Positions 18,604 through 27,672 of a stretch of DNA of 64,000 nucleotides are shown one piece after another; position 1 is the first letter of the stretch; the number at the start of each line of letters is the position of its first letter. A program made the position numbers and the translations under genes. Origin of the DNA: a bacterium (GTDB lineage Bacteria > Bacteroidota > Ignavibacteria > SZUA-365); NCBI GenBank assembly GCA_020444325.1, contig JAHLLD010000016.1, positions 1 to 64,000 of the forward strand. The letters are read 5' to 3'. The notes under the pieces are model-generated. The model saw only the letters and a program-made list of their open reading frames with translations, was not told the origin of the DNA and searched no databases.

Positions 18604-19053
18604 ATGAAACTGCTCGCCATTTGTTGTATTGTCCTGCTGTTTACCGCCTGTGACGACGACACGTCCGTCACCCCGCGCGATTGGACCGAGTTGACGCAGC
18701 AGCGTACCGCCTGGGAAAACCTGAACATCCACGACTACGAAATCACGCAATCGCGCCTCTGTTTCTGCTTCCACGGCGGAGCGCCCGTACGCCTTGTCGT
18801 CCGTGCCGACACGCTTGTCTCCGGCATGCTGCTTGAAGACAGCACCATGCTGACGCGGGAAGAATTGCAGTGGTACAAGACCGTAGACCAGCTCTTCGAT
18901 TTTGCGCAGGACATCGATCCAAACGATGTGGCGCAATTCGATCTGGAATACGATTCACTGCAGCATTATCCATCACGCATCTGGGTCGATTACTCAGTGA
19001 ACGTGGCCGATGAGGAGATGGGATACAACAGCGGGGACCTTACGCCCCAGTGA
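18604..19053 (+). CDS. DUF6174-family lipoprotein
   Basis: 149 residues. Lipoprotein signal with lipobox LFTAC (Cys17) followed by Asp-rich DDDTS. The body (RTAWENLNIHDYEITQSRLCFC, later LFDFAQDIDPNDVAQFDLEYDS and a final YPSRIWVDY) matches the pattern of DUF6174 proteins, small exported lipoproteins of unknown function. AAGGAG lies 6 bases upstream of the ATG. Downstream is mscS, with a 58-bp gap. Confidence 0.75.
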   Translation: MKLLAICCIVLLFTACDDDTSVTPRDWTELTQQRTAWENLNIHDYEITQSRLCFCFHGGAPVRLVVRADTLVSGMLLEDSTMLTREELQWYKTVDQLFDFAQDIDPNDVAQFDLEYDSLQHYPSRIWVDYSVNVADEEMGYNSGDLTPQ

Positions 19054-19111
19054 TCCCGGAATATTGAATTCGACACACGAAAACACTTTTTCAACAACAG
19101 GACAGGATATT

Positions 19112-19927
19112 ATGCAGGACATCTGGAACTATCTCGAGCAGGCTGTGCAGCTTTACGCGGTCGACATTGTCATTGCCATTGTCATCGTCATACTCGGACG
19201 CATTGTTGTCAAAATGCTGGGCGGCCTCGTCAGCAAACTGATGCAACGCAAGGGAGTGGACGAGACGCTGAACAAATTCGCCGTCAGCATCATCACGGCT
19301 CTGCTCATGGCTGTGGTGTTCATCGCTGCACTCGGACAGCTCGGTGTGGAAACCACGTCCCTCGTTGCTATTGTCGGTGCGGCCGGTCTCGCGGTGGGAC
19401 TCGCCCTGCAAGGATCGCTCTCGAACTTCGCATCAGGTGTGATGCTCATCGTACTGCGTCCCTTCAAAGCCGGTGATTTTGTGGAAGCCGGCGGCGTGAG
19501 CGGCAGCGTGCAGGAAGTGTCCGTCATCACCACAACACTGCTGACACCGGACAAAAAGCGCGTCGTCATTCCGAACGCGCAGATCACGGGCGGCGCCATC
19601 ACGAACTACTCCGTCGAGGAGACGCGCCGCATCGATTTCGTGTTCGGCATCGGCTATGACGATGACATCAAGAAAGCCAAGCAGGTGATGACGGAAGTCG
19701 TCAACAGCGACGAACGTGTGCTCAAGGATCCCGCTCCCACGATCGCCGTGCTCGAGTTGGCCGACAGCAGCGTCAACTTCGCCGTGCGTCCCTGGGTGAA
19801 AACCGCCGATTACTGGGCTGTGTATTTCGATATCACCGAGCGCATGAAGCTGCGACTGGACGAGGAAGGCATATCCATCCCGTTCCCTCAGCGCGACGTG
19901 CACCTGTTCCAGCAGACCAGCAACTGA
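19112..19927 (+). CDS. mscS: Small-conductance mechanosensitive channel MscS
   Basis: 271 residues, E. coli MscS length. The start is the ATG after CAGGATATT; an earlier in-frame ATG overlaps the preceding gene. Three N-terminal transmembrane helices; the third is the Gly/Ala-rich pore helix (GAAGLAVGLALQGSLSNFASG), followed by the beta domain (RPFKAGDFVEAGGVSGSVQEV and VVIPNAQITGGAITNYS). Opens under membrane tension to release solutes on osmotic downshock. A hairpin just downstream likely ends the transcript. Confidence 0.94.
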   Translation: MQDIWNYLEQAVQLYAVDIVIAIVIVILGRIVVKMLGGLVSKLMQRKGVDETLNKFAVSIITALLMAVVFIAALGQLGVETTSLVAIVGAAGLAVGLALQGSLSNFASGVMLIVLRPFKAGDFVEAGGVSGSVQEVSVITTTLLTPDKKRVVIPNAQITGGAITNYSVEETRRIDFVFGIGYDDDIKKAKQVMTEVVNSDERVLKDPAPTIAVLELADSSVNFAVRPWVKTADYWAVYFDITERMKLRLDEEGISIPFPQRDVHLFQQTSN

Positions 19928-19941
19928 TTTGTCGATTATGA

Positions 19942-19972
19942 GGCAGTCCCGCAACAACGGCGGGACTGCTTC
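19942..19972 (+). terminator. Hairpin downstream of mscS
   Basis: GCAGTCCCGC and GCGGGACTGC pair around a seven-base loop, followed by TTCGT. The stem is nearly identical to the terminator after the LiaF-like gene at 20842. The T-run is weak. Confidence 0.6.
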
Positions 19973-20014
19973 GTATGACTTGGAAATCATTCGCAACAGC
20001 ACTGGTTTTCGATC

Positions 20015-20701
20015 GTGAGTTCAAAATCCTTTTCCCTTACATCCCGTACTGTCATTGGCGTCGTCGTGCTCATGCTCGGCGTCGTCCTTACCCTCGGCAA
20101 TTTCGACATCATCGACGCCCGGGGAGTTCTCAGATTCTGGCCCGTTCTTCTCATTATTTTCGGCGGCGTTCGCCTGGTGGAACCCGGTCCGGGCAGCGGA
20201 CGCATCTTCGGCGCTTTTGTGGCCGTCGTGGGCGTCATCCTGCTCCTGAACCGGCTGGACATCATCGACACGCGCATCTGGTCGTTCTGGCCACTGCTGC
20301 TGATCGCCATCGGCGGTGCGCTGATCTGGCGCACGCAGGGCTCGACCGAACATATCACCGAAGAAGCTGACGATCTCATTTCCGGCACTGCCATACTCGG
20401 CGGACTCGAGCAGCGCAGCACGTCACAGCATTTCAGGGGCGGCAATCTCAGTGCCATCATGGGCGGACATGAAGTCGACCTCCGTGACGCCGACATGCCC
20501 GAAGGCGAAATCGCCGTACTCGACATCTTCACACTCATGGGCGGCGTGGAACTCCGCGTCCCTGAGCAATGGAATGTCGCCCTCGAAGGCTCGGCCTTCC
20601 TCGGCGGCTACGAAAACAAAGCCCGCGGCAGCGCCACCTCCAACAAACGCCTCATCATCCGCGGACAATCCATCATGGGCGGCGTGGAGATAAAGAACTG
20701 A
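20015..20701 (+). CDS. LiaF-like transmembrane protein
   Basis: 228 residues from a GTG start. Four short hydrophobic helices come in two repeats (VLMLGVVLTLGNFDIIDARG and VVGVILLLNRLDIIDTRI, each followed by FWPxLLI), the LiaI/LiaF-type transmembrane region. Then a soluble beta-rich domain (SGTAILGGLEQRS, AIMGGHEVDLRDA, FTLMGGVELRVPE, SFLGGYENKA, SIMGGVEIKN) typical of the LiaF C-terminal domain and its relatives in Bacteroidota. In Firmicutes LiaF restrains a cell-envelope-stress kinase; no such kinase is adjacent here. Likely membrane-stress or toastrack-type protein. Confidence 0.8.
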   Translation: MSSKSFSLTSRTVIGVVVLMLGVVLTLGNFDIIDARGVLRFWPVLLIIFGGVRLVEPGPGSGRIFGAFVAVVGVILLLNRLDIIDTRIWSFWPLLLIAIGGALIWRTQGSTEHITEEADDLISGTAILGGLEQRSTSQHFRGGNLSAIMGGHEVDLRDADMPEGEIAVLDIFTLMGGVELRVPEQWNVALEGSAFLGGYENKARGSATSNKRLIIRGQSIMGGVEIKN

Positions 20702-20716
20702 TTTCTCTGTGCTCAT

Positions 20717-20800
20717 CGTCCCCACGCTCCGCGTGGGGACGTCGCTTCCGAACGCTCTGCGTTCATTCTGACCATGGAAAGATCGAAAAATCGAAAAATG
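20717..20800. repeat. REP-type palindrome copy 1
   Basis: CGTCCCCACGC (20717-20727) and GCGTGGGGACG (20731-20741) form an 11-bp palindrome with a 3-base loop, followed by an A/T-rich purine tail (ATGGAAAGATCGAAAAAT). The same palindrome recurs at 42709-42882 and a degenerate form near 41139, so it is a dispersed intergenic repeat. Confidence 0.75.
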
Positions 20801-20841
20801 GAATCATACCAGGTCAATGCCCACTCGTGTGGCACTACTGA

Positions 20842-20869
20842 GCAGTCCCGTTTCGGCGGGACTGTTTTG
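20842..20869 (+). terminator. Rho-independent terminator after the LiaF-like gene
   Basis: CAGTCCCG pairs with CGGGACTG around a short loop, followed by TTTT. Confidence 0.75.
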
Positions 20870-20962
20870 CATTGGGGGCGAAATTGCTATGTTACCTTCT
20901 CATGTCGCGTTCATCTTTTTTCTCATACAGATCACTGATTTCCCAACTCAGAGGAGAAAACC

Positions 20963-21550
<588 letters not shown>

Positions 21551-21582
21551 TCCCCATCAAAATTTCACTCTCTCGAAAGAAG

Positions 21583-21619
21583 CACCCCGGTCGGAACCCT
21601 CTGGCCGGGGTGTTTGCTT
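21583..21619 (+). terminator. Rho-independent terminator after sodB (copy A)
   Basis: CACCCCGG and CCGGGGTG pair around a 14-base loop, followed by TTTGCTT. The whole stem-loop, loop included, is repeated at 23782-23815. Confidence 0.85.
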
Positions 21620-21766
21620 GTGTTTCCAGTCGAAACCTTCAACCCAGTGGCGTTTGGATGCAGTGCGGAGAACCCAGGATGTGCCGGGCACTCCTGTCAG
21701 GCGGTCCGGCAGGGTACATCGTCCACACGTTGAATCGGCCAAAATGGTACTCCCTGAGACAGTTTT

Positions 21767-21820
21767 ATGCAGATTCTGCATAATGGTGGCATCGAGGTGG
21801 GGATGGTGCTGGTGAGGTGG
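21767..21820 (+). pseudogene. Orphan T9SS sorting-tail fragment (tail 1)
   Basis: 54 bp reading MQILHNGGIEVGMVLVR, almost the same as the last 17 residues of the FG-GAP protein that ends at 23700. In frame upstream there is a stop 12 bases before the ATG, and the tail's own stop codon has become TGG, so it is a remnant. It opens with a palindrome (ATGCAGATTCTGCAT). The rest of the gap 21620-22026 holds no gene; it is AT-rich after 21860. Confidence 0.75.
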
Positions 21821-22026
21821 CGAAATTGGACCCGCTTCAATCTCGGTAAAACCTTCTCTACCAGGGTGTTAACGGCATCTGGCTTGCATTTTCAGATTTA
21901 TTTCACCTTTTTTTGTCCACCATGGGCATTCGAGAGGTATATAGAGGTAAGGAAAGGCCGATGTAGATATCTCTCCCACCGGCCTGAACAGGTTTTGTGT
22001 TTCATCTATCGCAACGGTAAAGAACA

Positions 22027-23700
22027 ATGAACTCAAATGCTATCCTGATCTGGACACTTGTTTTCTGCATGTGGGGACCGGTTGATGTGCTCGGGCAGCC
22101 AGGGGAAATCGCAAAGAACAGAGCCCTGAACGAAATATCGACCAACGAAATAAAAGAAATCGCACGAATTCGGGGTACAAACCACCCGGCCCTTGGCTGG
22201 AGTTCAGTGGAACTCGGTGATCTGAACAATGACGGGTATGACGATTACGCCATAAGCTCGTACATGGATACGACCTTCGTCTACCTCGGCGGCGACCCAA
22301 TACCTGATGAACCGATATGCTTTGTACGTGGAGGTTCAGCAGGGCTGAGAGCTGGTGACGTCAACGGAGATGGGTTGGTTGATCTTGTCACGTCGATACG
22401 GCTCGGACAAGTGAATGACCCAGACCCGAATAATACAGGCAGAATTCGCATTTACATCAATACGGGGACGGCTCCATTCTTTAATTCCACTCCCAACTCG
22501 GTGTTGGAGGGCGACGGTGACAATGGTGAATTGATTTTTCTGGGAATTGGGGATGGTGGTAATAGGTTCATGGGGATAGATCTGGTAGACGTCAATGGTG
22601 ATGGTGCATCAGATATGCTTGCGGTGGTATTTTCTGTGGAAGCGCATGACCAACGCTACTCAGTTTTCTTAGGTCCATACCCGTTTAGTCCGAGACCGGA
22701 CATTTACCTCCCACCTCCGCATGGGGAGGAAGGGAGCGATTTGACTTCAACATATCGTACAGGGGATTTAAATGGTGATAAGTGTACAGACGTAATGATC
22801 CAAGGACTCTGGATTATTAACGACAGCACAAAGCCCATGGTCTGGGACGTGATATATGGAAATAAAAATCTTGAGTTCAATCCAAATGGTCCGACGTTAC
22901 GAGCTGACACGGGATGGTATTTTGACTATGCTGGGCTATGCATAGCCGATATCAATGATGATGGATATGACGATATATTCGATACGGATCAGGATGGTTA
23001 TTTACAAGGGAACGTCCCCTATTGGCACGGTCGGGCAGAAATACCGGATACCTTTGTTCCAGATGATTCATTAATGAATCCAGATCCACAGGTGCTTTAC
23101 TATGCTCGTTCTGCGAATCCAGTTGGCGATCTCAATGGTGATGGAACCAGAGATGTGATGGTCGCCTGGGTAACTGATATATTTCCAGAGGCCTCGTCGT
23201 TTTATTTTTATGCGAATAGAAGCGACAACATAGGGAGGATCCCGTTTGGGTCGGTAGGCGTCAATGGTGATAACGCCTTCCTCGATGTAGGCAGAATCTA
23301 CCCGGCCGGGGATGTAAACGGAGATGGGTATGATGACTTGATACTGTTGGGGCGGCCAACAAGAAAAAACGAGGTAAGTCTGAAAAATGGTTTTAGGCTC
23401 TATGGAGGAACGCCAAAGCTTGTGTCAGTTCAGCAAACTCGACCGTACCCGCAAAGCAGCAGCCTGACAGCGTATCCCAATCCTTCCTCCGGTTCAATCT
23501 CCCTCAGCTGGAACAATGCCATGAATCATCCTGCTCAACTCCGCATCGTGGACCAGCTCGGACGAGTAGTACACATTCAGAATATCCAACCAGGCACAAC
23601 CTCCACTACCTGGAACGCCTCAAACGTTTCTTCAGGCGTGTACATTATGCAGATTCTGCATAATGGCGGAATTGAGGTCGGGAAGGTGCTGGTTAGGTGA
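22027..23700 (+). CDS. Secreted FG-GAP/VCBS repeat protein with T9SS sorting domain
   Basis: 557 residues. N-terminal signal peptide (SNAILIWTLVFCMWGPVDVLGQ). At least seven FG-GAP/dockerin-like Ca-binding repeats (GDLNNDGYDD, GDVNGDGLVD, VDVNGDGASD, GDLNGDKCTD, ADINDDGYDD, GDLNGDGTRD, GDVNGDGYDD), so an integrin-alpha-like seven-bladed propeller is expected. The last about 80 residues (YPNPSSGSISLSW ... SSGVYIMQILHNGGIEVGKVLVR) are a type-A T9SS C-terminal domain, so the protein is exported across the outer membrane and likely surface-anchored. It is AT-richer than its neighbours and uses less biased codons, which suggests transfer. It is bracketed by duplicated tail and terminator sequence. 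Confidence 0.85.
   Translation: MNSNAILIWTLVFCMWGPVDVLGQPGEIAKNRALNEISTNEIKEIARIRGTNHPALGWSSVELGDLNNDGYDDYAISSYMDTTFVYLGGDPIPDEPICFVRGGSAGLRAGDVNGDGLVDLVTSIRLGQVNDPDPNNTGRIRIYINTGTAPFFNSTPNSVLEGDGDNGELIFLGIGDGGNRFMGIDLVDVNGDGASDMLAVVFSVEAHDQRYSVFLGPYPFSPRPDIYLPPPHGEEGSDLTSTYRTGDLNGDKCTDVMIQGLWIINDSTKPMVWDVIYGNKNLEFNPNGPTLRADTGWYFDYAGLCIADINDDGYDDIFDTDQDGYLQGNVPYWHGRAEIPDTFVPDDSLMNPDPQVLYYARSANPVGDLNGDGTRDVMVAWVTDIFPEASSFYFYANRSDNIGRIPFGSVGVNGDNAFLDVGRIYPAGDVNGDGYDDLILLGRPTRKNEVSLKNGFRLYGGTPKLVSVQQTRPYPQSSSLTAYPNPSSGSISLSWNNAMNHPAQLRIVDQLGRVVHIQNIQPGTTSTTWNASNVSSGVYIMQILHNGGIEVGKVLVR
23647..23700 (+). repeat. 54-bp T9SS tail module (tail 2, intact)
   Basis: Last 18 codons of the FG-GAP gene including TGA. 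With tail 1 (21767-21820) and tail 3 (46167-46220) it forms a three-copy family. The first 21 bases around it (ATTATGCAGA T TCTGCATAAT) are a perfect palindrome. Confidence 0.8.
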
Positions 23701-23781
23701 TGCAAGTGCGCCAAGCAGATGAATTAGTGCGCGCTGGGGAGCTGCTATTTACCTGTAAATAGGCGAACTCTATGCAGATAT

Positions 23782-23815
23782 CACCCCGGTCGGAACCCTC
23801 TGGCCGGGGTGTTTG
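23782..23815 (+). terminator. Rho-independent terminator after the FG-GAP gene (copy B)
   Basis: Same stem and loop as the post-sodB terminator, followed by TTTGC. It lies in the short gap before the convergent outer-membrane protein gene. Confidence 0.8.
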
Positions 23816-23822
23816 CGGTATG

Positions 23823-24704
23823 CTACCAGAGCTCGATTCGCCAGGCGGCGCCGAGTTCGACGGCGAGGTCGGTGGCGATGAGTTGGGAGAAGTCGAGGGT
23901 GGTTGAGGTTTCGCCCGGACTGTTCAGCCCGTAGGCGAAGGCGGCGTCGATTGCGAGGTTGGCGTCGGGACTCCAGGTGAGGCCGGCGTTGACGTAGTGG
24001 AGGGGAGGGGCGTGGCCGGGGAGGTCGCCGTAGAATTCGAGGAAGCCGTCGAAGCGCTCGAGGAAGTGGACGGAGACGAGGGCGGTGTAGTAGCCGATGG
24101 GGGTGGCAACGAAGCCGTCCCACCGTGAGCCGGCATTGCATGTCAGCCGCACACGCGATGAAAGTGCGTGACTCGCGACGAGCGAGAAATCGGGCGCCAG
24201 GTACAGTACCTGGAAGCCGCCGCTGCCGGTGTGCGGGAGTCCCAGCGCCGTGATCAGCGACACCGCGGGCAGCAATCCTTTCTCTTCGAAAAGCACGCTT
24301 TTGATTCCTACCGTCAGGTACTGCAATCCCGCATCCAGCTCGCGCTGCACGGGATCCGCGACTTCATCGCCGTCGTAGTAGTTGGGGTCGTAGGCCCAGT
24401 CCCACCGCCGGTAGGAGGATGAGAGACGCAGCTCGAAGGTCGGACCGAGTCCCACCCGCGCCATGCCCACGGGCAGCACAAGGATGTCATGCGAATAGAT
24501 AGTACCGGGATTGACGAATGATTCCGGATCGTACGGCTTGAATTCGGCCCGCTCGTAACGGAAGCCAGCTTCGAGGGAGACTTCTCCCACTGGCAGCACG
24601 TACGGCGAATTCGTTCGGCCGGGACGCTCGGGGGACCATTGCTGTGCCTGCAAGGACAGCGTGGAAATAAGGAAAAGGGATATGAGAACGAGGGTTGCTT
24701 TCAT
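23823..24704 (-). CDS. Outer-membrane transporter-like beta-barrel (MetA-pathway/phenol type)
   Basis: 293 residues with signal peptide ending LQAQ. Body is beta-rich with the layout of the PF13557-type outer-membrane proteins: YVLPVGEVSLEAGFRYER, GLGPTFELRLSSSYRR, YLTVGIKSVLFEEKGLLPAVSLI, YGDLPGHAPPLHYVNAGL and a final AWRIELW. It is a paralogue of the next protein upstream in the operon (same order of segments, same YGDLP motif). Third gene after the DtxR-family regulator, 66 bp from its paralogue. By association it may serve metal or small-molecule passage, but that is inference. Confidence 0.7.
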   Translation of the reverse strand: MKATLVLISLFLISTLSLQAQQWSPERPGRTNSPYVLPVGEVSLEAGFRYERAEFKPYDPESFVNPGTIYSHDILVLPVGMARVGLGPTFELRLSSSYRRWDWAYDPNYYDGDEVADPVQRELDAGLQYLTVGIKSVLFEEKGLLPAVSLITALGLPHTGSGGFQVLYLAPDFSLVASHALSSRVRLTCNAGSRWDGFVATPIGYYTALVSVHFLERFDGFLEFYGDLPGHAPPLHYVNAGLTWSPDANLAIDAAFAYGLNSPGETSTTLDFSQLIATDLAVELGAAWRIELW

Positions 24705-24770
24705 GTCTGCTGTGCTGTCTGGTGATGCGCGGTGGCGTGGTTTCCCACACGATGCATTGTTCAGCGCAAG

Positions 24771-25649
24771 TTACGGTTTGGAGGGGACAAGCGGAAAGCG
24801 CCACGAGACGCCGACGCCCGCGAAATTGGCCATACGCGCATGCGGCACGTCCGTCACCGGTTCGCTCAGCGCCATTCCCGCCGAAAGATCCAGCTGCAGG
24901 TCGGGAGTGAGCAGATAGGTTACGCCGGCATCCGCACGATGCAGTCCGGGCATGTCCGCCGGCAGATCGCCGTATACTTCGGCGTAGGCGCCGAGTGATT
25001 CGGTGATTCCTGCTCCGAGCGCGAGGGAATAATACCCGATGTGTGAATCGTGTCCGGCAGCCCACGCCACGCCCAGGTTGTAGCCGAGTGAGAAGACGTC
25101 TGACAGCGTATGCGCGAAAGCGAGACGGATTTCCGGAAGAAGATATTCCATGTCGAAGTACTCCGATCCCGTTCCCGGGAGTCCGACATGCACAAGCACG
25201 GCGGACTGCGGGATGATGCCGTTTTCTTCGGTCAATGCCGCTTTCATGCCCAGGGAAAAGGGCTCGACGCCGAGTGTGTCATACAGATAATCCGGCCATT
25301 CCGCATGAGACCTGTCCTGCGGAAAATCAAACACGGTCCCTTTATCCCTCGTCACAGCGCCGCCGAGACGCAGCTCGAAATTCTCATTGATGCCGAAGCG
25401 GAGGAGGAAGCCGGGCAGCTGTGTGGTCCACGTATTGGCATAGTCCCTGCCCTGATACCGCAATGTGCCTTCCTCATACGTCACGCCCGCTTCGACCTGC
25501 AGCCAGCCGGCAGGAACGATGGATGCGCTCTCGGTCTGATCGGGACGATCGGTCACCAGCGGTTCGCGCTGCTGCGCTTGCAGTGAGGTGGAGGAGAGGA
25601 TGAGCGTGATGATGAAAACGATGAATGGCGCGATGCGTCGCTGCTGCAT
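24771..25649 (-). CDS. Outer-membrane transporter-like beta-barrel, paralogue in DtxR operon
   Basis: 292 residues from the ATG that follows the regulator stop by one base; a longer in-frame extension overlaps the regulator and lacks a signal peptide at its start. Signal peptide ends SLQAQ. Motifs TDRPDQTESASIVPAGWLQ, FGINENFELRLGG, LGMKAALTEENGIIPQ, LPGTGS and YGDLPADMPGLHRADAG are characteristic of the Bacteroidota 'transporter' PF13557 group. The tight spacing implies co-transcription with the metal-responsive regulator. Confidence 0.75.
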   Translation of the reverse strand: MQQRRIAPFIVFIITLILSSTSLQAQQREPLVTDRPDQTESASIVPAGWLQVEAGVTYEEGTLRYQGRDYANTWTTQLPGFLLRFGINENFELRLGGAVTRDKGTVFDFPQDRSHAEWPDYLYDTLGVEPFSLGMKAALTEENGIIPQSAVLVHVGLPGTGSEYFDMEYLLPEIRLAFAHTLSDVFSLGYNLGVAWAAGHDSHIGYYSLALGAGITESLGAYAEVYGDLPADMPGLHRADAGVTYLLTPDLQLDLSAGMALSEPVTDVPHARMANFAGVGVSWRFPLVPSKP

Positions 25650-25650
25650 G

Positions 25651-26361
25651 CTACTGTACCCTGTAGTGTATTCCTGAAAGAAACTCTTCGAAGCAGGACT
25701 GTGCCTGGGGGGTGGATGGAACGAGCTGAATGGCCTGCGTGCGTTCGATGGACAGGCTCTCCTCCCGTTCTCCGAGTTGAATCGTGGCGATGCCGCTTCC
25801 TTCATCCCTCATCTTCAGCGTGAGGGGCGCGCCGGGTACGCAACCGATATCCACCAGCCGGCGAAGGAAAAGCGTGTCGTGATCGGGCACGACCGCCACG
25901 CGTCCTTCATATCCTTCCTCCACTTCCGAAAGCTGCGTGCCTTCGAACGCCGGCATTTCCCCCTCAGCATCCGGAATCGGGTGTCCATGAGGATCGAAAC
26001 GCGGCGAACCGAGCTTGCCGCACATGCGCTCTTCGAGATAATCGGACATATGATGCTCGAGCGCATCGGCTTCGTCGTGCACGAGATAGAGGGGATAATC
26101 CAGCTCCGTGAAGAGATAGCTCTCCGCGATGCGATGCCGGCGCAGAAGACGCACGGCAATCTCTCGTCCCTTCGCCGTCAGCTCAATCCCGCCATAGGAG
26201 ACGTGCAGCAGCAGTTCCTGCGCCGCCAGACGCTTCACCATTCCCGTCACAGACGCCGGAGAAACCTCCAGAACGCGTGCAACATCCGTGAGCGTGGGGG
26301 AAGGACGTCCCTCATGCGTCAAAATGACCTTCAAATACTGTTCCGCGGTGCGCGTTGCCAT
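25651..26361 (-). CDS. DtxR/MntR-family metal-dependent repressor
   Basis: 236 residues. N-terminal winged helix (SPTLTDVARVLEVSPASVTGMVKRLA), then the metal-binding dimerisation domain with HDEADALEHHMSD and CGKLGSPRFDPHGHPIP, and a C-terminal FeoA/SH3-like domain (VAVVPDHDTLFLRRLVDIGCVPGAPL). All three domains are present, as in IdeR/DtxR rather than short MntR. Whether it senses Fe(II) or Mn(II) cannot be told. Two tandem palindromes abut its start codon, so autoregulation is likely, along with control of the two outer-membrane proteins behind it. Confidence 0.9.
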   Translation of the reverse strand: MATRTAEQYLKVILTHEGRPSPTLTDVARVLEVSPASVTGMVKRLAAQELLLHVSYGGIELTAKGREIAVRLLRRHRIAESYLFTELDYPLYLVHDEADALEHHMSDYLEERMCGKLGSPRFDPHGHPIPDAEGEMPAFEGTQLSEVEEGYEGRVAVVPDHDTLFLRRLVDIGCVPGAPLTLKMRDEGSGIATIQLGEREESLSIERTQAIQLVPSTPQAQSCFEEFLSGIHYRVQ

Positions 26362-26401
26362 TTTAACATATCCTAAAAATAAATTTTAACATGTGTTAAA
26401 A
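26361..26401 (-). promoter_or_regulatory. Tandem palindromic operators before the DtxR-family gene
   Basis: Site 1, TTTTAACATATCCTAAAA (26361-26378), touches the start codon. Site 2, TTTTAACATGTGTTAAAA (26384-26401), is an almost perfect inverted repeat of TTTTAACA. Centres are 23 bp apart. Both resemble DtxR/MntR-type boxes in length and dyad shape. The rest of the divergent gap to 26580 contains only a TTGACC at 26471 and no clear -10. Confidence 0.7.
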
Positions 26402-26580
26402 TCCAATAACGGGCAGTGATCGGAGAAAATCAAGGGAGTGGAGGGAAAATCGCGGTGCAGGGGGAGCTAATTGACCAAAAAAGAACAGCTTAGCGGGATG
26501 CGGGGCATGTGCTCCCGCCTTGTATTTTCAGCCTCTCAATCGTACTTTTACTTTTTGCATCCAACGGGACAATTCCGGTC

Positions 26581-27645
26581 ATGCACGAGTACATCGGCGC
26601 AGTTCATATCCACTCCAAATATTCCGACGGCACGGGCGAAATCTCCGATATCGCGCGCGCGGCGTCGGAGGTGGGATTGGATTTCCTGATGCTCAGCGAC
26701 CACAACTCCCTGCGTCCGAAAAAGGATGGTCATGAGGGGTGGACCGACAATGTCGCGCTGCTCATCGGCTATGAGATCAACGATCGCGACGACCGCAATC
26801 ACTACCTGGCGTTCGGGCTGGACAAGGAGGTGGGCGTGCGCATCGGGGCGAAGGAGTACGTGCGCCGCGTCAACGAACAGGGCGGCATCGGCTTCATCGC
26901 GCATCCGGACGAAAAGCGGAACAGCATGCCCGAGCATCCGCCGTATCCTTGGACGGACTGGGACGTCGAAGACTTTACGGGGATCGAGATCTGGAATCAC
27001 ATGAGTGAGTGGATGGAGGGACTCACGGAGGAAAACAAGTTTCAGCGCTTTATCCATCCCCTGCGATCCATCACCGCGCCGCCGCCCGAAACGCTGGCGC
27101 GCTGGGATGCGCTCAGCCGTTCGCGACGCGTGGTCGGCATCGGGGGAACGGATGCGCATGCCCACAAGGCCGACGTCATGGGCTTTTTCGACGTCGAAGT
27201 GTTTCCCTACAAAGTCATGTTCAAATCCGTCCACACACACGTGCTGCTCGACGAGCCGCTGCGCAAAGGTGATGCGGCGCATTTCGAAGAGGACAAGTGG
27301 CGGATTTACGAGGCGCTGCGCAAGGGACGCTGCTTCGTGGCCAATTCCTATCACGCCGATCCCCGCGGCTTCGCCTTCTTCGCCACCACGGCGACGGAAA
27401 GCTGGCAGCAGGGCGACGAAATTGAATTTCCCGGCGAGGGCAAACTGGCCCTGCATGTCGAAACGCCCCATCGCGCACGCCTGCGCCTGTTCTGCAATGG
27501 CGAACTGGTGCGGGAAAAAGACTCCCGGGAGATGGTACAGCCCGTGCATGCGCCCGGCGCCTGGCGCGTCGAAGCATGGCTGGAAGACAAGGGCTGGATT
27601 TTTTCCAATCACATCCGTATCGGCGATGCCGACGGAAACTGCTGA
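26581..27645 (+). CDS. PHP-domain phosphoesterase
   Basis: 354 residues from the ATG giving MHEYIGAVHIHSKYSDGTGEI. A GTG at 26509 in the same frame would add a hydrophobic N-terminus and cannot be excluded, in which case the protein would be exported. Metal-site motifs of the PHP fold: HIHSKYSDG (HxH), LSDHNS, IGYEIN, FIAHPD and GGTDAHAH. A C-terminal beta-rich domain of about 90 residues follows (GDEIEFPGEGKLALHVE). Such proteins hydrolyse phosphoesters or phosphate groups using a trinuclear metal site; substrate unknown. 27 bp upstream of purF, so possibly in one transcript. Confidence 0.8.
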   Translation: MHEYIGAVHIHSKYSDGTGEISDIARAASEVGLDFLMLSDHNSLRPKKDGHEGWTDNVALLIGYEINDRDDRNHYLAFGLDKEVGVRIGAKEYVRRVNEQGGIGFIAHPDEKRNSMPEHPPYPWTDWDVEDFTGIEIWNHMSEWMEGLTEENKFQRFIHPLRSITAPPPETLARWDALSRSRRVVGIGGTDAHAHKADVMGFFDVEVFPYKVMFKSVHTHVLLDEPLRKGDAAHFEEDKWRIYEALRKGRCFVANSYHADPRGFAFFATTATESWQQGDEIEFPGEGKLALHVETPHRARLRLFCNGELVREKDSREMVQPVHAPGAWRVEAWLEDKGWIFSNHIRIGDADGNC

Positions 27646-27672
27646 ACACGGCCGCTCCGCCGCGAGGCGCGA

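Noticed and set aside
21767-22030. 87-codon frame starting with a sorting-tail peptide
   Set aside because: Only the first 17 residues are meaningful (tail remnant); the continuation is intergenic sequence after loss of the stop.
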